Positions 25,378-34,069 of a DNA stretch of 35,588 nucleotides are shown here, piece after piece. The stretch is from Gammaproteobacteria bacterium (GTDB lineage Bacteria; Pseudomonadota; Gammaproteobacteria; Steroidobacterales; Woeseiaceae): NCBI GenBank assembly GCA_029881055.1, contig JAOUNH010000004.1, forward strand, positions 1 through 35,588, in the 5' to 3' direction. The translations under genes were made by a program, and so were the position numbers. Positions within the stretch are counted from its first letter, which is position 1; every line of letters begins with the position of its first letter. Under the pieces are notes generated by a model that saw only the letters and a program-made list of their open reading frames with translations, did not search any database and was not told the origin of the DNA.

Positions 25378-26685
25378 ATGATCCGGTTATTAATTGCACT
25401 GATGCTAGCTATAGCAAGTCCCGCATCTGCCGCGGAATCTTTGACGGACGATGAGCAACGCATGGCAGATTGGATCGATGCCCACACTGCCGAGGCTGTA
25501 GCCCTGCTGAAGGAAACCGTCGACATCCCGAGCGGTACGCTGAATCTTGCCGGAGTGCGTGAGGTGGGAGATGTCATGCGGCGCGAACTCGATGCACTGG
25601 GGCTGGAAACCGAATGGGTCGAAATGCCTGTCGAGATGAATCGAGCTGGCCACCTTTTCGGACGCAAAAATGGCAGCGGTAAAAAGTTTCTTCTGATCGG
25701 ACACCTTGACACCGTATTCGAGATCGATGATGGCATTCGCCCGTTTGCGTCCGACGGAGACATCGCGCGAGGACACGGCATATCGGATATGAAATCCGGC
25801 AACATCGTTATTGTTTATGCGCTGCGGGCCCTTCAAGAGATCGGCGCACTGGAGGACATTCCGGTCAGCGTTGCCTACATTGGCGATGAAGAAGAGTCCG
25901 GTGTACCGCTGTCAGTCTCGCGCAAGGAATTGATCGAGGCGGGCATCTGGGCGGATATTGCCCTCGGGTTCGAGGAAGCCGTATTTCTTGACGATACCGA
26001 CTGGGCGACGGTCGCGCGGCGGAGTTCGAGCGGATGGACGCTGACTGTCGAAGGAAAGCAGTCGCACTCGTCGTCCATTTTCAGCGAAGAGACGGGTGCA
26101 GGTGCCATTTTCGAAGCGGCCCGCATCCTCAATGCGTTTTATGAACAGGTGCGCGGGCCCGAATACCTGACTTTCAATGCCGGGCTTATCGCGGGTGGCA
26201 CGGAGGTGCAATATGACGCTGGCCAGAGCCGTGCCTCCGCCTTCGGCAAATCCAATGTTGTGCCGCGTACACTGGTTGTAGAAGGCGGAATGCGGACGAT
26301 TTCAACGGAACAGCTCGAGTGGGCGCGAGCGACGATGCAGGCGATCGTCGCAAAAAACCTGCCACACACGAAAGCATCGATCACCTTCGTCGATGGTTAT
26401 CCGCCAATGTCGCCGACAGAGGGTAACCTGGCCCTGCAGCGAGCGTTTTCGGATATCAACGTAGCACTTGGACGAAAGCCGATGCCGGCTTTGGATCCGC
26501 TTCGTCGCGGGGCCGCCGATATTTCGTTTGTCGCGCCTTACACAGATGCACTGGCAGGCCTCGGTGCAATAGGTGGCAACGGACACACCCCCGATGAGTA
26601 CCTGGAGTTGTCCTCGCTGTCGCTGGCGATCAAGCGCGCAGCGATTTTGATCTACCGGCTTAGCCGCGAGGAAGCGGCAGACTGA
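25378..26685 (+). CDS. exported M20-family metallopeptidase (glutamate carboxypeptidase-like)
   Basis: A 435-residue di-zinc aminoacylase/carboxypeptidase of the M20 family. A signal peptide (about 1-20, ending ASAA) places it in the periplasm. Zinc and catalytic motifs are LLIGHLDTVFE (His and the Asp two residues on), HGISDMKSGN (bridging Asp), GDEEESG (catalytic Glu and zinc Glu) and GGNGHTPDEYLEL (last His). The lid/dimerisation domain lies between about 215 and 325. The closest familiar type is carboxypeptidase G2, which frees C-terminal glutamate, but specificity is not settled by eye. AGGAG lies upstream of the ATG. It follows the symporter by 11 bp and precedes the CDF gene by 2 bp. 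Confidence 0.9.
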   Translation: MIRLLIALMLAIASPASAAESLTDDEQRMADWIDAHTAEAVALLKETVDIPSGTLNLAGVREVGDVMRRELDALGLETEWVEMPVEMNRAGHLFGRKNGSGKKFLLIGHLDTVFEIDDGIRPFASDGDIARGHGISDMKSGNIVIVYALRALQEIGALEDIPVSVAYIGDEEESGVPLSVSRKELIEAGIWADIALGFEEAVFLDDTDWATVARRSSSGWTLTVEGKQSHSSSIFSEETGAGAIFEAARILNAFYEQVRGPEYLTFNAGLIAGGTEVQYDAGQSRASAFGKSNVVPRTLVVEGGMRTISTEQLEWARATMQAIVAKNLPHTKASITFVDGYPPMSPTEGNLALQRAFSDINVALGRKPMPALDPLRRGAADISFVAPYTDALAGLGAIGGNGHTPDEYLELSSLSLAIKRAAILIYRLSREEAAD

Positions 26686-26687
26686 CG

Positions 26688-27602
26688 ATGTCTCACGATC
26701 ACCGACACGGCGCGAATAACAAAAACCTCAGGCGGGTGATGATTGCGCTGGTGCTGACCGGAACCTTCATGGTTGTCGAAGTGATCGGCGGCATCATCTC
26801 GGGGTCACTGGCCTTGCTCGCGGATGCGGGGCATATGCTGACTGATACGATGGCATTGGCGCTCGCGGCAATGGCGTTCCAGGTTGGCAAGCGTCCCCCG
26901 GACGGCAAACTGACTTTCGGCTACCAGCGGTTCCAGATCCTCGCCGCGTTTGTAAACGGTTTGAGTTTACTGGCGGTGGTCGGGTGGATACTTTACGAGG
27001 CGATTCACCGCCTGATCGTGCCGATCGAGATACTGGGCGAAACAATGCTAGTGGTGGCGGCCGCGGGATTAGTCGTGAATCTTGTGTCGTTTGCGGTGCT
27101 GCATTCCGGCGATCAGGAAAATCTCAATATTCGCGGCGCTGCTTTGCACGTCGCCGGGGATTTGCTCGGATCTGTTGCCGCAATGGTTGCAGCCCTGGTC
27201 ATTATCTACACGGGCTGGACCTTGATCGATCCCATACTTTCAGTCGCGGTGGCGGCCCTGATCCTCAAGAGCGCGTGGGCGCTTGTGAAACGTAGTGGTC
27301 ACATACTGCTGGAAGGCGCGCCGGAATGGCTCGACGTCAAAGCGATGCAGGAGCGCATCGTTGCCGGCGTGCCTGGTGTTTGCGAAATTCACCATGTTCA
27401 CATCTGGGGTCTGACACCGCAGGAACTGATGTTGACCATGCACATGTCGGTGACTGACGAAGCCACCAGTCAGTCGGACGTGTTGCGCGATACGAAAAAA
27501 TTCCTGAAGACCGAATACGGTATTGGACATGCCACGATCGAGGTGGACGTCGATGGTTGTTCAGATCATCAGGTGTCGAGAGGCTTGACCACACCGATAT
27601 AG
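26688..27602 (+). CDS. cation diffusion facilitator family metal exporter (ZitB/CzcD-like)
   Basis: A 304-residue CDF transporter with six membrane helices and a cytoplasmic C-terminal metal-sensing domain (about 205-300). The short His-rich N-terminus is MSHDHRHG. The metal site is formed by DAGHMLTDT (HxxxD in helix 2) and LHVAGDLLGS (HxxxD in helix 5), the zinc/cobalt/cadmium pattern. It exports Zn2+ or similar ions in exchange for protons. GAGGAAG inside the end of the M20 gene serves as ribosome site. Its 3' end overlaps the convergent hpt gene by 34 bp. Confidence 0.93.
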   Translation: MSHDHRHGANNKNLRRVMIALVLTGTFMVVEVIGGIISGSLALLADAGHMLTDTMALALAAMAFQVGKRPPDGKLTFGYQRFQILAAFVNGLSLLAVVGWILYEAIHRLIVPIEILGETMLVVAAAGLVVNLVSFAVLHSGDQENLNIRGAALHVAGDLLGSVAAMVAALVIIYTGWTLIDPILSVAVAALILKSAWALVKRSGHILLEGAPEWLDVKAMQERIVAGVPGVCEIHHVHIWGLTPQELMLTMHMSVTDEATSQSDVLRDTKKFLKTEYGIGHATIEVDVDGCSDHQVSRGLTTPI

Positions 27603-28105
27603 GGAAGTGTGCGATTCTGCTCCGCGTAGTCGAGTCCGTAACCGACGACCCACTCGTTACCGATGTCAAAGCCGAGGTAGTCGACCGTGACATCAACTTC
27701 GGCCTTGTCGGCTTTACGCACCAGCGCTGCTGTTCTAACAGACGCTACGCGGTGTGATTTCATCATTCCAATCAGATACTTGAGCGTATGACCGGTATCG
27801 ACGATGTCCTCGACAATGAGTACGTGCTTGCCGGCTATATTGCCGCGCACATCCATCACGAGACGCACAGCACCTGTCGAAGCATCGCTGTCGCCATAAC
27901 TGGAAACGGCAATGAATTCTATGGTGCGAGGAATGCTCATGCGACGTGCGAGATCGGCGAGAAACATAAAGGAGCCTTTCAGGACACCTACCATCACCAG
28001 GTCATCGGCATGCGCGTAATCGGCGGATATCTGTTCCGCCAGTTGCAAAACCCGGGACTGGATATCTGCTTCGCTGATCAGTACTTCAGGTATATTCTCG
28101 TTCAC
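27569..28105 (-). CDS. hpt: hypoxanthine phosphoribosyltransferase
   Basis: A 178-residue purine salvage enzyme that joins hypoxanthine (or guanine) to PRPP. The PRPP-binding loop reads HVLIVEDIVDTGHTL (about 94-108), preceded by the flexible-loop SSY (about 68-70) and followed by KADKAEVDVTVDYLGFDI, which supplies the purine-binding lysine region. Length equals E. coli Hpt. I chose GTG at 28105 (MNENIPEVLI) because it gives the family N-terminus; the open frame continues to an ATG at 28306 but that extension lies opposite the kinase gene and is unrelated to Hpt. Only 39 bp separate it from the divergent deoxynucleoside kinase. Confidence 0.93.
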   Translation of the reverse strand: MNENIPEVLISEADIQSRVLQLAEQISADYAHADDLVMVGVLKGSFMFLADLARRMSIPRTIEFIAVSSYGDSDASTGAVRLVMDVRGNIAGKHVLIVEDIVDTGHTLKYLIGMMKSHRVASVRTAALVRKADKAEVDVTVDYLGFDIGNEWVVGYGLDYAEQNRTLPYIGVVKPLDT

Positions 28106-28144
28106 GGGCCAATCATAGCAGGATTGCGGTAGGGTACGACGGCA

Positions 28145-28780
28145 ATGAAAAAGACGATCGCCATCGCGGGCAATATGGGCTCCGGAAAATCGACACTCGT
28201 CGAGTTTCTGCATCGAACTTACAATGTTTCTCCGTTCTACGAACCGAACGACGAGAACCCGTATCTCGCTGATTTTTACAAGGACATGAAGCGCTGGGCG
28301 TTTCAATCACAATTGTATTTCCTGAGTAACAAGTTTCGCTTGCACCAGGAGCTTGATCGTCAGGCGGGTGTGGTCGCGCTCGACCGGACGATCTTCGAGG
28401 ATGCCGAGATATTTGCGACAGCGCTGCACCAGATGCGAAAGATTTCGGAACGCGACTGGGAAACCTACCAGGGTTTCTACCATGCGATCCTGGATGCGAT
28501 TCGGCCACCGGACCTGATGATTTACCTGCGTTGCTCGATGCGGACCTTGCGACACCGGATCAACGTGCGCGGCCGCAAGATGGAGCAGGACATCCCGGCT
28601 GCCTACCTGAAGCGGCTCAACCAGAACTACGAGAACTGGATTGCCTCCTATACGATGGGAGAGGTGCTGGTCCTCGAGACCGACGATCTCGACTACATCC
28701 ACGACCTGGTGCACCGGCTGGACGTTATGGAGCGTATTGAAGCGGTTCTGCCCAAAGCCATCGGTCGCCCAAACTGTTAA
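28145..28780 (+). CDS. deoxynucleoside kinase (dAK/dGK-type)
   Basis: A 211-residue kinase phosphorylating deoxynucleosides to the monophosphates for salvage. Motifs: P-loop GNMGSGKST (9-17), YEPNDENPYL with the substrate-binding Glu, DRTIFEDAEIF (Asp80-Arg81, the DRS/ERS motif), and the LID region RGRKMEQDIPAAYLKRLN. The pattern is that of the bacterial deoxyadenosine/deoxyguanosine kinase group rather than tk-type thymidine kinase. It is divergent from hpt, so two purine salvage activities share one 39-bp intergenic region. Confidence 0.92.
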   Translation: MKKTIAIAGNMGSGKSTLVEFLHRTYNVSPFYEPNDENPYLADFYKDMKRWAFQSQLYFLSNKFRLHQELDRQAGVVALDRTIFEDAEIFATALHQMRKISERDWETYQGFYHAILDAIRPPDLMIYLRCSMRTLRHRINVRGRKMEQDIPAAYLKRLNQNYENWIASYTMGEVLVLETDDLDYIHDLVHRLDVMERIEAVLPKAIGRPNC

Positions 28781-28821
28781 CCGGTTCAAAATCCGTACAT
28801 CTCCCTATTGCGCATATTAAT

Positions 28822-28840
28822 GCGAATGATTATCATTTGT
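28822..28840. promoter_or_regulatory. Fur-box-like site upstream of feoAB
   Basis: The 19-bp site GCGAATGATTATCATTTGT matches 13 of 19 positions of the Fur consensus GATAATGATAATCATTATC, including the central AATGAT and ATCATT halves. It lies 31 bp before the feoA start codon, where Fur with ferrous iron would block the promoter. Confidence 0.8.
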
Positions 28841-28871
28841 GCCTTGAACGAAAAGAGCGCGGAAAAGTCGA

Positions 28872-29123
28872 ATGGAAATAAATGGTTACACGCTGGCTAC
28901 TTTGAAGCGCGGTCAAAAAGTCGTTATCAAGGCAATCAACGCCACTGATCCGCAGGTACAGCGCCTGATGGTGCTGGGCCTCGTTGAGGGCGCTGAAATC
29001 GAGCATGCGAGCGCGGCGCTCGGCGGCGACCCCATTGAATTCCGTCTGTTTGGCTGTGGTATCTCGCTGCGGCAGGAACACGCCAGGCACTTCCAGGTTG
29101 CACCCGCAGGGGCAGGTGACTAA
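28872..29123 (+). CDS. feoA: ferrous iron transport protein A
   Basis: An 83-residue SH3-like cytoplasmic protein that supports FeoB. It shows TLATLKRGQKVVIKAI, RLMVLGLVEGAEIE and the C-terminal GCGISLRQEHARHFQV, the FeoA core pattern. It starts after GGAAAAG, downstream of the Fur-like box, and its TAA lies 8 bp inside feoB, so the two are translationally coupled. No feoC is seen after feoB. Confidence 0.93.
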   Translation: MEINGYTLATLKRGQKVVIKAINATDPQVQRLMVLGLVEGAEIEHASAALGGDPIEFRLFGCGISLRQEHARHFQVAPAGAGD

Positions 29124-31305
29124 ACCGTCCGAAATCCGGGTACCTGCGAGTTCGATAGCGGTAAGACGGGGGGTTGAATCCCGTGTTGCAGTTGTCGGGA
29201 GTCCCAACTCAGGCAAAAGCACCCTGTTCAATCGCCTCACCGGCCTCAAGCAGCGGATTGGCAATTACCCTGGCGTCACAGTCGAGCGCCACATTGGCAC
29301 CCTGTCCTGGAAAGACCGCAAAACCGAGCTGATCGATCTCCCCGGCACGCATTCACTTCGCCCGCATTCGCTGGAAGAACAGATCACAGTCGACGTCATA
29401 CTGGGCCGCCTTGCGGTCGCAGCGCCGCCGGACGGAATCCTTGCGGTGCTGGATGCGACCAACCTGTACCAGGGACTGTTCCTGGTTCAGCAACTGGTTG
29501 AACTGCAGAAACCTATGGTTGTTGCTTTGACGATGACCGATGCGGCGATCCGGTCCGGAATCGATATTGACCTGCATGCGCTGAGCGAAGCGCTCGGTGG
29601 TGTGCGTGTTTGCGGTGTCATCGCGACAACCGGTGCCGGCCTGAACGAGCTGCGAGAGGCCGTCACAACGATTCAGGACGCACCGCTGCCGCGCAAGATC
29701 AACGTGTGGCCGGAACTGGAGGTCGCGATCAGTGGCTTGCGCTCCGCGACCGGAATCTCGCTATCGGAAACAGAATGTGTGCGCTTGCTGATCGACGGCA
29801 TTACGGAGAGAAACCAGTCTTTCAGCGCTGGTCTCGATAACGAATTTATTGCACGGCTCGATGCGCTGCGGCTGGAATTTTTTGCGGGCCAGCCGCCCGT
29901 AGCCGTCGAAGCGCGTATTCGCTACGGCTGGGTGCGATCAGTATTGAAGTCGGTACAACAGTCGGCACCGAAGTTGTATGGCTGGCAATCGCGAATCACA
30001 GAGTTTCTTAATCAACCTTTCGCGGGCACGATTGGTTTGTTTGTGGTCATGGCGGTGGTTTTCCAGGCGGTTTTTGCCTGGGCAACACCGCTCATGGATT
30101 TCATTGATGGTGCAACGGCAACACTCGGCGCGCGGGTAGGGGATGTCCTCGGAGATGGCGCTTTTTCAAGTCTGATCGGCGACGGCGTCATCGCGGGCGT
30201 CGGTAGCGTCATCGTCTTCCTGCCGCAAATCCTGATCCTGTTCCTGTTTATTATCCTGCTCGAGGACTCAGGTTACCTCGCGCGTGCCGCTTACCTCATG
30301 GACCGCACCATGCGCTCGGTTGGCCTGTCGGGCCAATCGATAATTCCGATGATCTCGAGTTTTGCCTGCGCGGTTCCCGGCATCATGGCTACGCGCGTCA
30401 TCCCAAGCCGTCGCGACCGTATCGCGACCATCATGGCGGCACCGTTCATGACCTGTTCCGCGCGTTTGCCGGTGTATGCACTGCTGATCGCGGCGTTCGT
30501 ACCGGCACAGCAGGTCGGATTCATGAATCTGCAGGGCCTCGTACTCTTTGGTCTCTATATGTTCGGTATTGTCATGGGCATTCTGACGGCTCTGTTGATG
30601 CGCAAGACCGCACTTCGCGGGCCCAAGCCGCCGTTCGCGCTAATGCTGCCGGAGTTTCGCAAGCCGAATCTGCAGACTGTGTTTTTCCAGTTGCTTGGAC
30701 GCGTGAAGGTTTTTCTGTATCGCGCAGGCACGGTGATCTTTTCCGTCGCCGTCATCGTCTGGGCCCTGTCCTACTATCCGCGCTCGGATCTCATCGCCCC
30801 GGAGGTGGAAAAGCAGCGGCAGGCGGCGGCTTTCATGCTGTCCGGTGAAGAACTCGCGGTGGAGTACGCGCGCATCGACAACGTCGCTGCCGCCGCGCAA
30901 CTGGAGCAGAGCTGGCTGGGCCGCGCGGGCAAGTCAGTGGAACCCATGTTTCGCCCGCTCGGTTGGGACTGGCGGGTTTCGGCAGCCGTGATAGCCGGAT
31001 TTCCCGCCCGGGAAGTGGTCATCGCTGTGCTGGGAACGGTCTACGCGGTCGGCGACCAGGCCGACGAGGGCACATTGAGCACGCGCCTCAAAGCATCGAC
31101 CTGGCCCGATGGCAGCAAGGTCTTTACCCTGCCCATGGTGCTGGGACTCCTGATCTTTTACGCGTGTTGCCTGCAATGCGCAGCGACGCTGGCCGTCATC
31201 CGGCGTGAAACCAACACCTGGCGCTGGCCGGTGTTCGCCTGGGTTTACATGACCGCGATCGGATATATCGGTGCCATGCTGGCGTTTCAGCTCGGCAGTG
31301 CCTGA
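29116..31305 (+). CDS. feoB: ferrous iron transport protein B
   Basis: From GTG 29116 this is 729 residues. The N-terminal G-domain has G1 GSPNSGKST (28-36), the G2 threonine in YPGVTVERH and G3 DLPGTHSL (74-81). The G4 position reads LTMTD (Thr139 to Asp142), where FeoB normally has NxxD. A helical GDI-like domain follows, then a membrane part with two Gate motifs: SFACAVPGIMATRVI and, after the duplication, the AGFPAREVVIAVLG type. It takes Fe2+ across the inner membrane. The GTG start has AGGGGCAG just upstream and overlaps feoA by 8 bp; the open frame extends back to 28984 but only as a shadow of feoA. Confidence 0.95.
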   Translation: MTKPSEIRVPASSIAVRRGVESRVAVVGSPNSGKSTLFNRLTGLKQRIGNYPGVTVERHIGTLSWKDRKTELIDLPGTHSLRPHSLEEQITVDVILGRLAVAAPPDGILAVLDATNLYQGLFLVQQLVELQKPMVVALTMTDAAIRSGIDIDLHALSEALGGVRVCGVIATTGAGLNELREAVTTIQDAPLPRKINVWPELEVAISGLRSATGISLSETECVRLLIDGITERNQSFSAGLDNEFIARLDALRLEFFAGQPPVAVEARIRYGWVRSVLKSVQQSAPKLYGWQSRITEFLNQPFAGTIGLFVVMAVVFQAVFAWATPLMDFIDGATATLGARVGDVLGDGAFSSLIGDGVIAGVGSVIVFLPQILILFLFIILLEDSGYLARAAYLMDRTMRSVGLSGQSIIPMISSFACAVPGIMATRVIPSRRDRIATIMAAPFMTCSARLPVYALLIAAFVPAQQVGFMNLQGLVLFGLYMFGIVMGILTALLMRKTALRGPKPPFALMLPEFRKPNLQTVFFQLLGRVKVFLYRAGTVIFSVAVIVWALSYYPRSDLIAPEVEKQRQAAAFMLSGEELAVEYARIDNVAAAAQLEQSWLGRAGKSVEPMFRPLGWDWRVSAAVIAGFPAREVVIAVLGTVYAVGDQADEGTLSTRLKASTWPDGSKVFTLPMVLGLLIFYACCLQCAATLAVIRRETNTWRWPVFAWVYMTAIGYIGAMLAFQLGSA

Positions 31306-31323
31306 ATCGAACGCCGGCGGCGA

Positions 31324-31812
31324 TTATTCGCAGTCGACCTCTTGTTTCAACAGAGCCTGAACGTCCTCGGCGGGCGGTCCGGCAGCGTCATTACCGGCGT
31401 CGAATATGATTTTCCACCTGCCGTCATCCTGCTTGCGCCAGACGGAATTGAAGGTTCCCCAGTACTCTTTTGTTACGCCGTCCTCGCCGGTCGCGACCAC
31501 TCGGAAGGGACCTCTGGACAGTGCCAGGGTGCCATCTTCAAGGACTTCTATGTACTGCGGGCGCCACATGATTTTTGGCGCCGTCTCGCCAAAGAAAACG
31601 CTCCAGGCCGCAACGACGGCTTCCGCTCCGCGCTGTACGCTGCCGCCGACAAATCGTGCGTCTGTATCGATAAAGGAGGCGAAGGCTTCTGCATCCTGAT
31701 TCTCGACCGACTGGCTAAATGCGATTTCGTGACAGCGCACGTCGTTTTCGACATCTGCGAATGCAGAGATCGGGAGGATCAACAGGCTGGCAAGCCACAA
31801 TCTGTTTTTCAT
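31324..31812 (-). CDS. exported DUF4440/SnoaL-like (NTF2-fold) protein
   Basis: A 162-residue protein with a signal peptide (MKNRLWLASLLILPISAFA) and a cone-shaped NTF2-fold domain. Family-type segments are AFASFIDTDARFVGGSVQRG, VVAAWSVFF and YWGTFNSVWRKQDDGRWKII. These domains bind small hydrophobic ligands or act as simple isomerases; function here is unknown. I prefer the start at 31812 because AAGAGAG lies 8 bases upstream and the signal peptide is then compact; an in-frame ATG at 31830 adds MKRVAN. It is divergent from the MFS gene (53 bp) and ends 18 bp after feoB, convergent with it. Confidence 0.85.
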   Translation of the reverse strand: MKNRLWLASLLILPISAFADVENDVRCHEIAFSQSVENQDAEAFASFIDTDARFVGGSVQRGAEAVVAAWSVFFGETAPKIMWRPQYIEVLEDGTLALSRGPFRVVATGEDGVTKEYWGTFNSVWRKQDDGRWKIIFDAGNDAAGPPAEDVQALLKQEVDCE

Positions 31813-31865
31813 ATTGGCCACTCTCTTCATTACCCGGTACCGGACCTTAGGCTATAGTACCCCCG

Positions 31866-33137
31866 ATGAAAGGTCTTCGCTGGTACGTTCTTGCCATCCT
31901 CGTTCTCGGCAGCGCAATAGCGTACGTGCTGCGCACCAACTTTAACATCGTCAGCGAAACGATGATGCGCGACCTCGGGCTGAACGAATACCAGTTGGGC
32001 ATGGTGTTTTCTGCATTTGCAGCAGGCTATGCGATCTTCCAGTTCCCGGGCGGCATATTCGGCGATAAATTCGGACCGCGATTCACGATCACAATAATCG
32101 CCGTTGCGTGGACTGCGCTGACGGTGCTGACGGCCGTCATACCGGGCAACGATGCGTTGTCTGTCGCGACGATAGTAGTCGCTTTGATCGTAACCCGTTT
32201 CCTGGTTGGCGCTTTTCACGCGCCGTTTTTCCCGGTCACGATCGGTGGCACGATCACTAGCTGGTTCCCGCTCAAGCAATGGGGTCTGGCCAATGGGCTC
32301 ACGAGCACCGGCCTCACGCTGGGCGCTGCAGCGACCGCACCGCTTATCGTCTGGCTGATGGATACCTATGGCTGGCGGTCGGCCCTGCTGATGACCGCGC
32401 CGGTTGGCCTGCTGTTCGCGTTTCTCTTTCACCGGTATGTCACCGACGACCCGAAGGACCATCCGCAGATAACCGATAAAGAGCTCGACCGGATTGCCTC
32501 GGACCGGCCGACCGCGGGACACGTTGCGGAGAAAGGCGCGTGGCTGGTTGCGCTGAAGAACCGCAACGTACTGCTGATCACGAGCAGCTACTTCTGCATG
32601 AATTACCTCTTTTATCTCTTCTTCAGCTGGTTTTTCTTTTACCTGACTGACATCAAGGGCATGTCGAACACGGATGCCGGCATGTTCGTTTCAGCGCAGT
32701 GGATCCTCGGCGCAGTCGGCGCAACGGCGGGCGGCGTGCTTTGCGATATCCTGGTGCGGCGCCTGGGCGTTCGAAGCGGACCACGGATACTTACAATGAC
32801 GGCGCTGATCCTGTCGGCGGCCTTTCTCTATATTGGCGCCGTCTCCGGCAATCCGGTGCTCAGTGTTGTTTTCCTGTGCCTGTCCTTTGCCTGTAACCAG
32901 ATGACCGAAGCCCCTATCTGGGTGGCAACGATGGCGGTATCCGGAAGGCATGCCCCGGTTGCGACCGGCATACTGAACACCGGCGCAAATGTGCCCGGTG
33001 TCCTCGGTGGGTTGCTGGTTCCGGTCACGGCAGGCCTGTTCGGCTGGCCGGCAGCAATGGCGACGGGTTCGATATTTGCGATAATCGGCGCCTTGTTGTG
33101 GTTATTCATCCGTGCCGATGAGCCTATGAGCGATTAG
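31866..33137 (+). CDS. MFS transporter (anion:cation symporter-like)
   Basis: A 423-residue major facilitator protein with 12 membrane helices. The loop motif FGDKFGPR between helices 2 and 3 and the N-terminal YVLRTNFNIVSETMMRDLGL fit the ACS family that imports organic acids such as hexuronates, phthalate or other carboxylates with protons. It heads a four-gene run: the BKACE gene starts 2 bp after its stop codon, then two overlapping genes. It is therefore the likely importer of the substrate handled by that operon. Confidence 0.9.
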   Translation: MKGLRWYVLAILVLGSAIAYVLRTNFNIVSETMMRDLGLNEYQLGMVFSAFAAGYAIFQFPGGIFGDKFGPRFTITIIAVAWTALTVLTAVIPGNDALSVATIVVALIVTRFLVGAFHAPFFPVTIGGTITSWFPLKQWGLANGLTSTGLTLGAAATAPLIVWLMDTYGWRSALLMTAPVGLLFAFLFHRYVTDDPKDHPQITDKELDRIASDRPTAGHVAEKGAWLVALKNRNVLLITSSYFCMNYLFYLFFSWFFFYLTDIKGMSNTDAGMFVSAQWILGAVGATAGGVLCDILVRRLGVRSGPRILTMTALILSAAFLYIGAVSGNPVLSVVFLCLSFACNQMTEAPIWVATMAVSGRHAPVATGILNTGANVPGVLGGLLVPVTAGLFGWPAAMATGSIFAIIGALLWLFIRADEPMSD

Positions 33138-33139
33138 TT

Positions 33140-34069
33140 ATGGCGAAAAAGATCATCATTACCTGCGCCGCGACCGGTTCCATACACACGCCGACCATGA
33201 GTCCGTATCTTCCGGTGACGCCGCAAGAAATAGCCGACCAGTCCGTCGCAGCGGCAGAAGCAGGCGCATCCATTCTGCATTTGCACGCACGCAACCCTGA
33301 AACCGGCCAGCCGACCGCTGACCCGGACGTGTTCATGCAATTCCTGCCGGACATCAAGAAACGTTGTGACGCGGTGATTAACATCACGACGGGTGGCAGC
33401 TCCCTGATGACGCTGGAAGAGCGCCTTGCGGCGCCGACGCTCGTCGAACCGGAGATGGCATCACTGAATATGGGATCGATGAACTTCGGCTTGTTTCCAC
33501 TGCAGAAGCGGTATGAAGACTGGAAGTACGAGTGGGAACCGAAACTGCTCGAAGCCACTCGAGATGTCGTTTTTCAAAATACGTTCGCGAACATCGAGCA
33601 GATTTTCAAAACGCTGGGCGAAGGCTGCGGTACACGATTCGAATTTGAATGCTACGACGTCGGTCATATCCAGACGCTGGCCTACTACTTGCGCGAAGGT
33701 GTGATCCAGAAACCTGTGTTCGTGCAATTCGTGCTCGGCGTACTCGGCGGTATCGACGCATCGCCGCAGAGCCTCATGCACATGAAAGCGACGGCCGACA
33801 GGCTGCTGGGTGACAACTACCAGTTCTCAGTGCTGGCGGCGGGGCGCATGCAGATTCCGCTGGCGACGCTGGGTGCGATCCTGGGCGGCAACGTGCGGGT
33901 CGGTCTCGAGGACAGTCTTTTAATCGGCAGGGAGCAACTGGCAACGAGCAATGCCGAGCAGGTGCAAAAAATCCGGCGCATCGTCGAAGAGTTGGGCCAC
34001 GAAGTCGCAACGCCAGCAGAGGCGCGCGAGATGCTGCATCTGAAAGGTGCCGACAAGGTCAACTTTTGA
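33140..34069 (+). CDS. BKACE-family beta-keto acid cleavage enzyme (DUF849)
   Basis: A 309-residue zinc TIM-barrel enzyme of the BKACE family (Kce, 3-keto-5-aminohexanoate cleavage). Such enzymes join a beta-keto acid with acetyl-CoA and split it into acetoacetate and a new acyl-CoA. Zinc ligands are visible as HLHAR (His47, His49) and Glu257 in RVGLEDS, at positions matching His46, His48 and Glu230 of Kce. The N-terminus is TCAATGSIHTPTMSPYLPVT; the position of Kce Glu14, which lines the substrate site, is Ile15 by eye alignment, so the substrate probably differs from Kce. The stop codon overlaps the TTG of the acetyltransferase gene. Confidence 0.92.
   Translation: MAKKIIITCAATGSIHTPTMSPYLPVTPQEIADQSVAAAEAGASILHLHARNPETGQPTADPDVFMQFLPDIKKRCDAVINITTGGSSLMTLEERLAAPTLVEPEMASLNMGSMNFGLFPLQKRYEDWKYEWEPKLLEATRDVVFQNTFANIEQIFKTLGEGCGTRFEFECYDVGHIQTLAYYLREGVIQKPVFVQFVLGVLGGIDASPQSLMHMKATADRLLGDNYQFSVLAAGRMQIPLATLGAILGGNVRVGLEDSLLIGREQLATSNAEQVQKIRRIVEELGHEVATPAEAREMLHLKGADKVNF

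Noticed and set aside
28106-28306. Longer N-terminus for hpt starting at ATG 28306
   Set aside because: The extra 67 residues lie opposite the kinase gene start and have no counterpart in Hpt proteins, which begin near the GTG at 28105.
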